From contig CATQIH010000019.1 of assembly GCA_958296015.1 (NCBI GenBank), forward strand, positions 1 to 64,000: DNA of 64,000 nucleotides. The letters run 5' to 3'. The notes below the pieces were generated by a model. It did no database searches and was not told the origin of the DNA. It worked only from the letters and a program-made list of their open reading frames with translations. Positions 35,765-44,687 of this stretch are shown here, piece after piece. Origin of the DNA: Cyclobacteriaceae bacterium. Lineage in GTDB: Bacteria > Bacteroidota > Bacteroidia > Cytophagales > Cyclobacteriaceae. Position 1 is the stretch's first letter. The number at the start of each line of letters is the position of its first letter. The position numbers were made by a program, and so were the translations under genes.

Positions 35765-35779
35765 CGTAAATATCTACCT

Positions 35780-37111
35780 ATGCCCGAACAACCTACCGCA
35801 CTGAAACGCACCCTTGGCCCACTGATGCTGTGGGGACTGGGCGTAGGCTACGTCATCTCCGGCATGTACTTTGGCTGGAACCTGGGACTGGCAGAAGGCG
35901 GCACGCTGGGGCTTGCCATTGCCACGTTTTTCATCATTATCATGTACGTTACGTTCACCTTTGGCTATACCGAACTGGCCTGTGCCATTCCCAAAGCCGG
36001 AGGTGCCTTTGCTTATGCCACCCATGCACTGGGACCGCGCTGGGGCTTTGTGGCAGGTATGGCGCAGAATGTGGAGTTTATCTTTGCGCCCCCGGCCATT
36101 GCTTTTGCCATCGGGGCCTACTTTCATATCTTTCTGCCCACTGTTCCGGTCATTGTCATTGCCATTGTCTCCTATGCCATCTTCACGGCCCTGAATATCT
36201 CCGGGGTGAAAGCCGCCGCCACTTTTGAGCTGTTCATCACGGTGCTGGCGGTGCTGGAACTGCTCATCTTTGCCGGTGCCACGCTGCCACATTTTGAGTT
36301 TACCAACCTGCAAACCAATGCCCTACCCAATGGCATCTCCGGTATCTTTGCAGCGATTCCCTTTGCTATCTGGTTCTTTCTGGCCATCGAGGGCGTTGCC
36401 AATGTGGCCGAAGAAACGATCAACCCGCAGCGTAATGTGCTCATAGGCTTTGGCTCTGCTATCCTCACGCTGGTGGTATTGTGCCTGCTCACTTTCAGCA
36501 GCTCGGTGGGTGTGGCAGGCTGGGAGGCCATCGTATACCCATCTCCTGGCGCACCGGCTTCCGACTCTCCCCTGCCCCTGGCCCTGAGCCACGTGGTAGG
36601 CGACAACAATTTGATGTACCACCTGCTGGTAACCGTAGGGCTTTTCGGACTGGTAGCGTCTTTTCATGGCATCATCCTGGCAGCAGGCCGGGCTACGTTT
36701 GAGTTCGGACGCGAAGGCTATGCACCCCGTATGCTGGGCCGTGTGCATCCCAGGTTCCGTACACCTGCCACGGCTTTGCTGGTCAATATGGGCATCGGGA
36801 TCATCGCGCTGCTGACGGGCAAAACAGCCGAGATCATCACCATTGCCTGCTTTGGAGCTTTGTCGCTCTACATCGTGGCCATGATCACCCTGTTTGTGCT
36901 TCGCTACAAAGAACCGGCAATGGAACGCCCTTTCAAGGTGCCCTTTTACCCGGTGTTCCCGGCGGTGGCATTGATCATTGCCACGGTTGCCCTGGTCTGC
37001 ATTACTATCTATAATCCGCTACTTGCCCTAATTTATTTTGCTATATTGCTGGCAAGTTATAGCTGGTTCCATTTCTTTGTTTACAAAAACCTGCCATCAT
37101 CCAACATGTAA
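35780..37111 (+). CDS. eat: Amino-acid/amine permease, ethanolamine-permease type
   Basis: I take ATG 35780 (MPEQPTALKRTLGPLMLW). A longer frame reaches back to 35609 only by translating the tandem repeat. The product has 443 residues and 12 hydrophobic helices, the exact size of ethanolamine permeases of the APC superfamily. It opens with LWGLGVGYVISGMYFGWNLG and has FAYATHALGPRWGFVAGMAQ and the long hydrophilic insert SPGAPASDSPLPLAL found in that group. The downstream gene is a glutamine-synthetase-like ligase, as in gamma-glutamylation pathways for amines. I infer that it imports ethanolamine or a similar small amine. Confidence 0.85.
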   Translation: MPEQPTALKRTLGPLMLWGLGVGYVISGMYFGWNLGLAEGGTLGLAIATFFIIIMYVTFTFGYTELACAIPKAGGAFAYATHALGPRWGFVAGMAQNVEFIFAPPAIAFAIGAYFHIFLPTVPVIVIAIVSYAIFTALNISGVKAAATFELFITVLAVLELLIFAGATLPHFEFTNLQTNALPNGISGIFAAIPFAIWFFLAIEGVANVAEETINPQRNVLIGFGSAILTLVVLCLLTFSSSVGVAGWEAIVYPSPGAPASDSPLPLALSHVVGDNNLMYHLLVTVGLFGLVASFHGIILAAGRATFEFGREGYAPRMLGRVHPRFRTPATALLVNMGIGIIALLTGKTAEIITIACFGALSLYIVAMITLFVLRYKEPAMERPFKVPFYPVFPAVALIIATVALVCITIYNPLLALIYFAILLASYSWFHFFVYKNLPSSNM

Positions 37112-37155
37112 ATACCCTTATACCCCATAACACCCAACCCCCAAAACCTACATCC

Positions 37156-38514
37156 ATGACCCAGGAAGAAATTAAGCAGGAAATCACCAACCATCCCGCT
37201 ATCAAAGTAAAAGTGGCCGTTACCGATATAGATGGTGTGCTGCGCGGCAAGGTTGTCCATAAAGATAAGTTCCTATCCATGCTGGATGGTGGCTTTGGCT
37301 TTTGCAGCGTCATCTTCGGATGGGATGCTGTGGATACCGCTTATGACAACGTAGCATACACGGGCTGGCATACCGGCTACCCCGATACCGATGCAAAGCT
37401 GGACCTCAACACCTACCGTAAGATTCCCTGGGAAAATGACCTACCTTTCTTTCTGGGCGATTTTGCAGATGCTTCCGGCAACAGTCTGCCTATATGTCCG
37501 CGCAGCCTGCTCAAGAAGATCAGGCAACAGGCACTGGATGCTGGCTATGTGCCCAACTTCTCGCAGGAGTTCGAGTGGTATAATTTTGCAGAAACATCCC
37601 AGTCGCTGGAAGATAAGTCCTTCACCAACATTCGTCCGCTCACGCCTGGTATGTTTGGCTATTCTATCCTGCGGAGTTCCCTCAACAGCCCTTTCTTCAA
37701 CGACCTGTTTGACCTGATGCAACGCTTTGATGTGCCGCTGGAAGGGCTGCATACCGAGACTGGGCCTGGCACCTGGGAGGCCGCTATCCTGTATGGTGAT
37801 ATGCTGGAGGCTGCCGACCGGGCCGTGCTCTTCAAGACAGGTGCTAAGGAGATCGCCTACCGCTATGGGGTCATCGCCAGTTTTATGGCGAAGTGGAATG
37901 CGCAGCTGCCCGGTTGCAGCGGACATATACACCAAAGCTTGTGGGACAGTGAGCAGCAGCAAAACCTCTTTTATGATCAAGATGATGCACTTCGTATGTC
38001 TGCTGTGATGCAAAGCTACGTAGCCGGTCAGTTGCATTGCCTGCCGCATATTCTGCCTATGTACGCTCCCACGGTGAACAGCTACAAACGACTTGTAGAG
38101 GGAGCCTGGGCACCCACCACAGCCACCTGGGGCATCGACAACCGCACAACAGCCTTACGGGTGCTGAACGGTGGCAAAAAATCTACCCGCCTGGAAACCC
38201 GCGTACCCGGTGCTGATGCCAATCCTTACCTGGCTATGGCCGCAGCACTTGCCAGTGGCTTATATGGCATCAAAAATAACCTGAAACTAGACCAGTCCAA
38301 AACGGTAGGCAGTGGCTATAAGGATGCAAAGTACGGTATACTGCCCCGAACGCTGGCAGAGGCCACCGCCGCCATGAAAAAATCTGAGCTGGCTACAGCA
38401 TTATTTGGCAACGAGTTCACCGATCACTTCGTTCGTACCCGTGAATGGGAATGGCAACAGTTCTCGCAGGCCGTCACCAACTGGGAACTCCAACGCTACA
38501 TTGAAATTATCTGA
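37156..38514 (+). CDS. Glutamine-synthetase-like gamma-glutamyl-amine ligase
   Basis: The product (452 aa) is a type-I GS-fold enzyme with the catalytic motifs: EFEWYNF (Glu of the metal site), GLHTETGPGTWEAAI, MAKWNAQLPGCSGHIHQSLW (HxH), ATWGIDNRTTALR and TRLETRVPGADANPYLAMAA. The N-terminal VKVAVTDIDGVLRGK replaces the classical Asp50 loop that binds ammonium in GlnA. Enzymes of this branch ligate glutamate to amines (PuuA, or GlnA4 of Streptomyces with ethanolamine) with ATP. The flanking permease, alcohol dehydrogenase, aldehyde dehydrogenase and gamma-glutamyl hydrolase fit gamma-glutamylethanolamide synthesis. The amine specificity is inferred from context. Confidence 0.88.
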   Translation: MTQEEIKQEITNHPAIKVKVAVTDIDGVLRGKVVHKDKFLSMLDGGFGFCSVIFGWDAVDTAYDNVAYTGWHTGYPDTDAKLDLNTYRKIPWENDLPFFLGDFADASGNSLPICPRSLLKKIRQQALDAGYVPNFSQEFEWYNFAETSQSLEDKSFTNIRPLTPGMFGYSILRSSLNSPFFNDLFDLMQRFDVPLEGLHTETGPGTWEAAILYGDMLEAADRAVLFKTGAKEIAYRYGVIASFMAKWNAQLPGCSGHIHQSLWDSEQQQNLFYDQDDALRMSAVMQSYVAGQLHCLPHILPMYAPTVNSYKRLVEGAWAPTTATWGIDNRTTALRVLNGGKKSTRLETRVPGADANPYLAMAAALASGLYGIKNNLKLDQSKTVGSGYKDAKYGILPRTLAEATAAMKKSELATALFGNEFTDHFVRTREWEWQQFSQAVTNWELQRYIEII

Positions 38515-38578
38515 TGCAGACCACTTCTCTCAAACGAGAAAGTGCTGCCAACCAAGTTGACGAGCTTACCGTACTATG

Positions 38579-38743
38579 CGGAAACCTTCTCAACCGGGTT
38601 GGCGCGCTTTTGCACCTTGCGGAAACCTTCTCAAACAGGTTGGCGAGCTTTTGCACCTTGCGGAAACCTTCTCAAACAGGTTGGCGCGCTTTTGCACCTT
38701 GCGGAAACCTTCTCAAACTGGTTGGCGAGCTTTCCGCACTCGC
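38579..38743. repeat. 41-bp tandem array, four copies
   Basis: Units begin at 38579, 38620, 38661 and 38702 with CGGAAACCTTCTCAAACAGG. Each contains AACC..GGTT arms that can form a hairpin. A degenerate unit precedes the array near 38530. The array fills the gap between the ligase and alcohol dehydrogenase genes. It is open in one frame, which extends the next gene spuriously, but the peptide would be repeat-derived. Confidence 0.9.
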
Positions 38744-38844
38744 AAATAGCTTACTGCAAAAGTAAACTCACTGGTATATGTTTGTTGTTGAATTCAGTAA
38801 ATCTGTTAGCTTTAGATTTCTATTACTTTTTAATGTCTTGTTTT

Positions 38845-39981
38845 ATGATTCACCAATTTAATTTTCCTACCGTCATACGTTTTGGTGCAGGGGCTGTCCG
38901 GGAACTGGGCGCGTATCTGAAGTCCAAAGGGGTAAGCCGTCCGCTGATCGTGACTGATCCGCTGGTGTCTGGGCTGGTGTTTTTTGAGGAAATCGTCAAA
39001 GCTTTACAGGGCGAAGGGCTACAGCCTGCCGTATTCAGCGATGTTTCCAAAAACCCTGTCAAGTCTGATGTGCTCAAGGGCAACAGGGCATACCAAGAAC
39101 ATGAGAGTGATGCTATCGTAGGGATGGGTGGCGGTGCTGCGATGGATGTAGCCCGTGCCATTGCCCTGAGCATCCACAACCGCCGCGAGTTGTTTGAGTA
39201 TGACGATCTCATAGGCGGCGACCAGTACGTAACAGAACCTATCCCCCTGTTTGTCACCGTGCCTACTACGGCAGGGACGGGCAGCGAGGTGGGCCGCAGT
39301 GCGGTGATCTCCGAAGATGAGAGCAAGAAAAAGCGTATCCTGTTTCACCCTACCCTGATGGCGCAGATCGTATTTGCCGATCCGGAGCTTACCTATGGGC
39401 TGCCCGCCGCCGTCACTGCCGCTACGGGTATGGATGCGCTCACGCACAACATAGAAGCTTACCTGGCCAAAAACTACCACCCGATGGCCGACGGTATTGC
39501 CCTGCAAGGCATCCGCATGATCAGCCAGTCGCTGGAGGATGCCGTCAACCAGCCTGGCCCTGCACCACGCCACCAGATGATGCTGGCCTCGCTGATGGGT
39601 GCGGTAGCCTTTCAGAAAGGGCTGGGCGTGGTACATTCTATGGCTCACCCGTTGTCGTCTTTGCTGGATATGCACCACGGACTGGCCAATGCCATTTGCC
39701 TACCCTATGGCTTGCAGTTCAACATCGCAGGCTTTGAGGATCGTTTTGCCACGATAGCGCACGCAATGGAATTGCAGGAGTTTTCCGGTGAGACGGTGAT
39801 CCGTGCTTTGCTGGCATTGAATGAAAAGATCGGACTGCCCACGCATCTGAGTCAGCAGGGCGTACAGGAAGCGCACATTGAGGAACTGTCCAGGCTGGCC
39901 GAAGAGGATTTTGCACACCCCAACAACCCCAAACCTGTGGCGCGGGAAGATTTCAGGAGACTATACACGGCTGCTTTATGA
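38845..39981 (+). CDS. Iron-containing alcohol dehydrogenase
   Basis: The chosen ATG (38845) gives MIHQFNFPTVIRFGAGAVRE, the family's usual N-terminus; an ATG at 38833 is also possible. The 378-residue product has the NAD-binding GMGGGAAMDVARAI, PTTAGTGSEVGRSAV, and metal ligands Asp197 and His201 (GMDALTHNIEAY), then VVHSMAHPLS and DMHHGLANAICLPYG. In this cluster I infer that it oxidises gamma-glutamylethanolamide to the aldehyde, as proposed for the ADH encoded beside GlnA4 in Streptomyces. A weak promoter-like TTTG..TAGCTTTA lies at 38781-38814. Its last bases ATGA overlap the start of the next gene. Confidence 0.9.
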   Translation: MIHQFNFPTVIRFGAGAVRELGAYLKSKGVSRPLIVTDPLVSGLVFFEEIVKALQGEGLQPAVFSDVSKNPVKSDVLKGNRAYQEHESDAIVGMGGGAAMDVARAIALSIHNRRELFEYDDLIGGDQYVTEPIPLFVTVPTTAGTGSEVGRSAVISEDESKKKRILFHPTLMAQIVFADPELTYGLPAAVTAATGMDALTHNIEAYLAKNYHPMADGIALQGIRMISQSLEDAVNQPGPAPRHQMMLASLMGAVAFQKGLGVVHSMAHPLSSLLDMHHGLANAICLPYGLQFNIAGFEDRFATIAHAMELQEFSGETVIRALLALNEKIGLPTHLSQQGVQEAHIEELSRLAEEDFAHPNNPKPVAREDFRRLYTAAL

Positions 39982-40724
39982 TCAAGATAGGCATCACTTC
40001 CTGTATCATGTACCCTAACCTGGAGCGTACGTATTTTCCACCCAAGCACCTGTGCTATCTGGAACGCGATACGGCCCGGTACGTCACTCGCCCCAATGTG
40101 CTGCCCATCCTGATTCCCGACCTGGAAGAACCCGCCCTGACTGACTTGCTGGCGCAGATGGATGGTTTTGTGTTTCAGGGAGGCTCAGACATGGCCCCTG
40201 ACACCTATGGCGAACAGCCTATCGGTCGCTGGCAAGGAGATGCTTACCGCGATGCTTATGAGATGGGCATCCTGGATTATGCCATCCGGCACGAAAAACC
40301 TGTCTTCGGTATCTGCCGGGGCTTTCAGCTGATGAACGTGTACTTTGGGGGCACACTGTATCAGGACATTGTCACGCAGCTACCCGATGCCCTGGAGCAC
40401 CGCGATGCCACCCTGTATGACCAGCTCAACCACGAGATTTCGCTTACACCCAGCAAGCTACTGGACAGGCTGCATCGCCATGAGACCGTCAGATCAGTTA
40501 ATTCCGTGCATCATCAGGCTGTGAAAGATTTGGGGCAGTGCCTGGATGTGCTGGCTACTTCTCCGGCTGATGGCCTCATTGAAGCTTTCCAATGGACACA
40601 GGCCCCTGAAGGCAAAGTACTGGCCGTACAATGGCATCCCGAATTCTCCTGGAACTCAAAAACGCCCCTGATAGAACCCAACAGTATCTACGAGTTGTTC
40701 TTACAACATTGCAGTGCTTTATGA
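39978..40724 (+). CDS. Gamma-glutamyl-gamma-aminobutyrate hydrolase family protein (peptidase C26)
   Basis: ATG 39978 overlaps the previous stop by 4 bp (ATGA), so translation is coupled. The 248-residue product is a class-I glutamine amidotransferase-like enzyme: oxyanion region FQGGSDMAPDTYG, catalytic Cys113 (FGICRGFQLMNVYFGGT), and His220/Glu222 (VQWHPEFSW). The insertion LYDQLNHEISL resembles PuuD. It hydrolyses gamma-glutamyl bonds. In this cluster gamma-glutamylglycine is the expected substrate, giving glutamate and glycine, an inference from the neighbours. The last bases are copied into the tandem duplication that follows. Confidence 0.9.
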   Translation: MIKIGITSCIMYPNLERTYFPPKHLCYLERDTARYVTRPNVLPILIPDLEEPALTDLLAQMDGFVFQGGSDMAPDTYGEQPIGRWQGDAYRDAYEMGILDYAIRHEKPVFGICRGFQLMNVYFGGTLYQDIVTQLPDALEHRDATLYDQLNHEISLTPSKLLDRLHRHETVRSVNSVHHQAVKDLGQCLDVLATSPADGLIEAFQWTQAPEGKVLAVQWHPEFSWNSKTPLIEPNSIYELFLQHCSAL

Positions 40725-41040
40725 TCATCATCAGTCCAGCCACCTTTCGTAAAGACACCATATATGGTGTCTCAACCAAGACTCAACGAGGTCTCAACCA
40801 AGACTCAACGAGGTCTCAACCAAGTCAACGAGGTCTCAACCACTAACCATCAGCCTTATGATCATCATCAGTCCAGCCACCTTTCGTAAAGACACCATAT
40901 ATGGTGTCTCAACCAAGACTCAACGAGGTCTCAACCAAGACTCAACGAGGTCTCAACCAAGGCTCAACGAGGTCTCAACCAAGACTCAACGAGGTCTCAA
41001 CCAAGTCAACGAGGTCTCAACCAGGTATCAACAGTATCTT
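40719..41040. repeat. Tandem duplication carrying two operator-like palindromes and 22-bp repeats
   Basis: The block TTATGATCATCATCAGTCCA starts at 40719 and again at 40856, so about 137 bp is duplicated, including the end of the preceding gene. Each copy holds the palindrome GACACCATATATGGTGTC (40754-40771, 40891-40908), followed by runs of TCAACCAAGAC/TCAACGAGGTC (22-bp unit, several copies). It fills most of the 334-bp gap before the aldehyde dehydrogenase gene. No gene is present. Confidence 0.88.
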
Positions 41041-41058
41041 CACCATTAATCATCAAAT

Positions 41059-42423
41059 ATGAATATCATCAACCCCGCTACCGAAGAAACCATCACCACC
41101 GTAGCAGAAGACAATAGCATTGCTGTGCAGGACAAGTACCACCAAGCAAGAAAAGGACAGGCTGCATGGCAGCAGGTGCCGCTGTCGCAAAGAATAGAAA
41201 CCATCCGCAGGTTTTCAGATTTGCTGGAAGCTCAGGCTGATGCGTTGGCAAAGATACTGAGCAGCGAGATGGGCAAGCCTGTCAGCCAGGCTCACAACGA
41301 GCTGAAAGGGGCACGTGGCCGCATCCGGTTTTTTATTGATAACTCGGAAAAGTGGCTGGCAGAAGAATGGATCACGCAAGAAGACGGCCTGGGCGAAAAG
41401 ATCGTGTACGAACCGTTGGGAGTCATTGCCAACATTTCTGCCTGGAACTATCCATATTTGGTAGGTGTCAACGTATTCATCCCGGCACTGATCGCAGGCA
41501 ATGCCGTACTCTATAAGCCTTCTGAATATACCACACTCACCGGCCTGAAGATTGGCGAACTGTTGCATCAGGCAGGCGTACCCAAAGCTGCTTTCCAGGT
41601 GGTGACAGGCGGCAGCACGGCTGGCAAAGCGTTGCTGGAGCTGCCGTTGAACGGGTACTTCTTCACCGGTTCTTACCAAACAGGCAAAAGCATCTATGAG
41701 GCCGTAGCGTATAAGATGGTGCCCTGCCAACTAGAGCTTGGCGGCAAAGACCCGCTCTATGTGCCGGACGACAATGCTGATATTGCCAAAGTAGCCCAGG
41801 CAGCTGTGGAAGGAGCCTTTTACAACAACGGCCAAAGCTGCTGCGCTGTGGAACGCATCTATGTGCATAGAAATGTGTATGACAATTTCCTGAAAGCCTT
41901 TGTAGCAGAAGTGAATCAACTAAAGATAGGTAAGCCGGAGGAGAGCGACGTCTTCATCGGCCCGCTGGCACGGAAAGAACAGGTGCAGGTGCTGGAAGCC
42001 CAGACGCAGGATGCCCTGGACAAAGGCGCACAACTGCTGGCAGGCGGCAAAAGGGCAGACCGGAAAGGCTACTATTTTGAACCCACTGTACTGACTGATG
42101 TCAATCACCAGATGCTGGTTATGACAGAAGAATCTTTCGGACCCATCATCGGTATACAACAGGTGAGCGACGATGCAGAGGCCATTGCGCTCATGCAGGA
42201 TACCAGCTACGGACTCACAGCTGCCGTATACTGCGACACGCAACAAAAAGCCGAAGAGATACTGGCACAGATTGATACCGGCAGTGCTTACTGGAACTGC
42301 TGCGACCGGGTGAGTGCCACACTGCCCTGGTCGGGGAGGAAACATTCGGGCATCGGCACAACGCTTTCGTACCTCGGTATTCGCACGTTTGTCAAGCCCA
42401 AGGCTTATCATTTCAGGAAATGA
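41059..42423 (+). CDS. Aldehyde dehydrogenase (NAD-dependent, ALDH superfamily)
   Basis: The product (454 aa) has the catalytic set of the superfamily: NAD-binding FTGSYQTGKSI, Glu226 in LELGGKDP, and Cys261 in NNGQSCCAVERIYVH. It also has ISAWNYPYLVGVNVFIPALI and EESFGPIIGIQ. It is shorter than the 480-500 of typical ALDHs but fits the SSADH-like subgroup. In this cluster I infer oxidation of gamma-glutamyl aldehyde to gamma-glutamylglycine. It is separated from the hydrolase by the repeat block. A terminator-like hairpin follows at 42501. Confidence 0.9.
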   Translation: MNIINPATEETITTVAEDNSIAVQDKYHQARKGQAAWQQVPLSQRIETIRRFSDLLEAQADALAKILSSEMGKPVSQAHNELKGARGRIRFFIDNSEKWLAEEWITQEDGLGEKIVYEPLGVIANISAWNYPYLVGVNVFIPALIAGNAVLYKPSEYTTLTGLKIGELLHQAGVPKAAFQVVTGGSTAGKALLELPLNGYFFTGSYQTGKSIYEAVAYKMVPCQLELGGKDPLYVPDDNADIAKVAQAAVEGAFYNNGQSCCAVERIYVHRNVYDNFLKAFVAEVNQLKIGKPEESDVFIGPLARKEQVQVLEAQTQDALDKGAQLLAGGKRADRKGYYFEPTVLTDVNHQMLVMTEESFGPIIGIQQVSDDAEAIALMQDTSYGLTAAVYCDTQQKAEEILAQIDTGSAYWNCCDRVSATLPWSGRKHSGIGTTLSYLGIRTFVKPKAYHFRK

Positions 42424-42500
42424 AAAATAGCAAACCACAAAAGACAAAAAACAAATAAATACCAAATCACAAATTCCCAACAAATTGCAGGTTCAGCACC

Positions 42501-42524
42501 CCCGCCGGTCTTCTGACCAGCGGG
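42501..42524. terminator. Hairpin between convergent genes (bidirectional terminator candidate)
   Basis: CCCGCCGGTC (42501-42510) pairs with GACCAGCGGG (42515-42524) over a TTCT loop with one mismatch. It lies between the aldehyde dehydrogenase gene (plus) and the DUF1080 gene (minus). No long T-run is seen, so the call rests on position and stem. Confidence 0.5.
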
Positions 42525-42562
42525 TTCTGAAACTGGCTTCAAGGATTTAAGATGGTCAGCAT

Positions 42563-43234
42563 CTACAGTGTCTTCAATTCAATATCACGCCACATCACCT
42601 TGATGCCGCCTCCAGCGTGGATTTGCAGGGCGATAGAGCCATCGGCTTTGCCAATCTTGTCATCTACCAGGTGCGCCATCTGTTCTCCGTTGAGGTAGGT
42701 GGTTACTTCATCACCGTTTGCTACGATGCGCATTTTATTCCACTCTCCCATCTTGAGAATGTTCTCCTTCTCTTCAGGAATCTGCACCAGCCATTCACGG
42801 CCGTAAGACTCATAAATGCCGCCCGTATCGTGGCCGGGAGGAGCTACTTCCACCTGCCACCCTGTAACTTTGGTACCATCTACAGAAGACCGGAAGAAGA
42901 CCCCGCTGTTTCCGTCTGCCGACTGTTTGAACTCCAGCGTCAGGTCAAAGTCTTTGTAAGATTTGTCTGTAGTCAGATACCCATACTGTTTGTCGGGTCC
43001 GCTTTCGCAGATCAACAGTCCATCTTTCACATACCACTTTTCTGTACCGTGTATGGTCCATCCGTCCAGGTTTTTGCCGTTGAACAGAGCGGTAGCAGTG
43101 CCAGAACTGGGAGTTTCTTCAGCAGATACCGTCGCACTGTTTGTGGTGTCCTGAGCGGCCTGGTCGTTACCGGAGGGCTGACAGCTTACTGATGCCGCCG
43201 CAGTCAATAAAACGATTAAGTTGTGTTTGATCAT
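42563..43234 (-). CDS. DUF1080 lipoprotein (3-keto-disaccharide hydrolase family)
   Basis: The product (223 aa) has a lipoprotein signal (LTAAASVSCQPSG). After a Ser/Thr-rich linker the domain reads LFNGKNLDGWTIHGTEKWYV, then FDLTLEFKQSADGNSGVFFR, GWQVEVAPPGHDTGGIYESY, GEWNKMRIVANGDEVTTYLN and IALQIHAGGGIKVMWRDIEL, all typical of DUF1080. The family has a concanavalin-like fold and hydrolyses 3-keto-glycosides. The gene lies 67 bp downstream of a Gfo/Idh/MocA oxidoreductase, whose family includes glucoside 3-dehydrogenases. The pair probably acts in a 3-keto glycoside catabolic route in the periplasm. Confidence 0.88.
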   Translation of the reverse strand: MIKHNLIVLLTAAASVSCQPSGNDQAAQDTTNSATVSAEETPSSGTATALFNGKNLDGWTIHGTEKWYVKDGLLICESGPDKQYGYLTTDKSYKDFDLTLEFKQSADGNSGVFFRSSVDGTKVTGWQVEVAPPGHDTGGIYESYGREWLVQIPEEKENILKMGEWNKMRIVANGDEVTTYLNGEQMAHLVDDKIGKADGSIALQIHAGGGIKVMWRDIELKTL

Positions 43235-43301
43235 AATTGTTAGGATTAAGCCGCTATCAATGACGGCTATACATATTTATTGTTTATAAATGATTGGTGA
43301 T

Positions 43302-44687
43302 TTACGTAGTACCTTCCAGCTTCATTTCTTTTGGATTCCAGAAGATTGTTTTCTTATCCCGACTGCTGATCAGGCTGGCAAGGGCCGGGCCTGCTGCCCG
43401 CAATCCGTATACCGGGTCTTCTATCACAGGGTCGCCGGTGCGGACTGCATGGAAAAAGTTGGCAAAATGGTCGTAGTTCATGCCTTTATAGTTTTCCGGA
43501 ATGGTATATTCCAGCTCGGCCGGCTCAGACATGACCGGTTTGATATTGCCATACTCTTTATCGTAAGCTGCCATGTAAGCCTTTTGTTCTGCTTCATCAA
43601 AAGTATTGACACTGTAACCTGGAGCTTTGCTCATGGCTTTTTTCCTAAGCTTCAGCCCTTCGCTTTGTAACTCAATCTCGCCATCGGAGCCTACCAGCCG
43701 TATTTTGGAGCCGCCCCCCGACCCGTCGGCCAGGTTGACCCTGAGCGATAGGTTGAACGCAGGATGCTGTTCGGTTTTCGGATAATCGTACAATCCCAGC
43801 ACCACATCCTGCACGTCGCGGCCATCTTTCCAGTAGCGCAACCCGCCGGTAGACATGATGCGTTCCGGCCCGATTGCCCCGGTGATCAGGTGCATTCCTG
43901 AGAAAAGGTGCACAAACAGGTCGCCGGGGATGCCGGTACCATAGGCCGAGTAGTTTCTCCAGCGAAAGAACCGCTTGGCATCAAAAGGAATCTTTTTGGT
44001 ATCTTTGAGAAAAGTTGACCAGTCTACGGTTTCTGGGGAAGTATCCAGAGGAATGGAATACTGCCAGGCACCCATGGCTGATTGACGGTCGAAGTAGGCT
44101 TCCGCAAAGTTCAGCTCACCAATTTCACCAGCGGCCAGCAGTTCTTTTGCTTTCTGATACACAATATTGCTCACATACTGGCTGCCCACCTGCACGGTAG
44201 CCTTGGTATCTTTCCACGTCTGCACCACCTGTTGCCCCTCTTCGATATTTTGGGTCATGGGTTTTTCCAGGTAGACGGCCTTCCCCTTTTCCATGGCGGC
44301 TTTGGCGATCGTATCGTGCCAGTGATCGGGCGTGGCAATAAACACCGCATCGATATCGTCTCTGTCCAGAATTTCCTGGTAGTTGCGGGTAGTTGCCAGT
44401 TCTTTGCCATAAAGCTCGGTCATCCTTTTCAGGCGGCCGCTGTATAGATCGGCAGCAGCCACCAGTTTCACATCACCGAACATCTTGAGTGTATCCAGGT
44501 GGCTGTGCCCCTGGTTGCCAGTACCAATCTGCGCCACGTTGAGCATATCGTTGGCAGCATACCCCTTTTGTTCTTTGAGGATGTAGAAATGCTTGCTGGC
44601 GGCAAAAGCACCTGGAGCAGTAGTGGCCAGCAGTGCAGCAGAACCGCTTAGTTTCTTAAGGAATTTCCTTCGTTGGTTGACAGTCAT
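43302..44687 (-). CDS. Gfo/Idh/MocA family oxidoreductase, Tat-exported
   Basis: The product (461 aa) has a twin-arginine signal ([20 protein letters not shown], cut near AFA). The NAD(P)-binding domain has [39 protein letters not shown] and [14 protein letters not shown] (the EKP of the family). A C-terminal alpha/beta domain follows. Members exported by Tat in Bacteroidota often act on sugar glycosides. With the DUF1080 gene downstream on the same strand, a 3-dehydrogenase role toward glucosides is plausible. Substrate not proven. Tat export of a cofactor-loaded enzyme is consistent with the signal. Confidence 0.9.
   Translation of the reverse strand: MTVNQRRKFLKKLSGSAALLATTAPGAFAASKHFYILKEQKGYAANDMLNVAQIGTGNQGHSHLDTLKMFGDVKLVAAADLYSGRLKRMTELYGKELATTRNYQEILDRDDIDAVFIATPDHWHDTIAKAAMEKGKAVYLEKPMTQNIEEGQQVVQTWKDTKATVQVGSQYVSNIVYQKAKELLAAGEIGELNFAEAYFDRQSAMGAWQYSIPLDTSPETVDWSTFLKDTKKIPFDAKRFFRWRNYSAYGTGIPGDLFVHLFSGMHLITGAIGPERIMSTGGLRYWKDGRDVQDVVLGLYDYPKTEQHPAFNLSLRVNLADGSGGGSKIRLVGSDGEIELQSEGLKLRKKAMSKAPGYSVNTFDEAEQKAYMAAYDKEYGNIKPVMSEPAELEYTIPENYKGMNYDHFANFFHAVRTGDPVIEDPVYGLRAAGPALASLISSRDKKTIFWNPKEMKLEGTT

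Noticed and set aside
35609-35779. N-terminal extension of the permease
   Set aside because: It is translation of the 13-bp repeats and palindrome; the family start is at 35780.
37441-38049. 202-codon minus-strand frame opposite the GS-like gene
   Set aside because: Shadow of a strongly coding sequence on the plus strand.
38542-38844. N-terminal extension of the alcohol dehydrogenase
   Set aside because: It is translation of the 41-bp tandem array; homology starts at MIHQFNFPTV.
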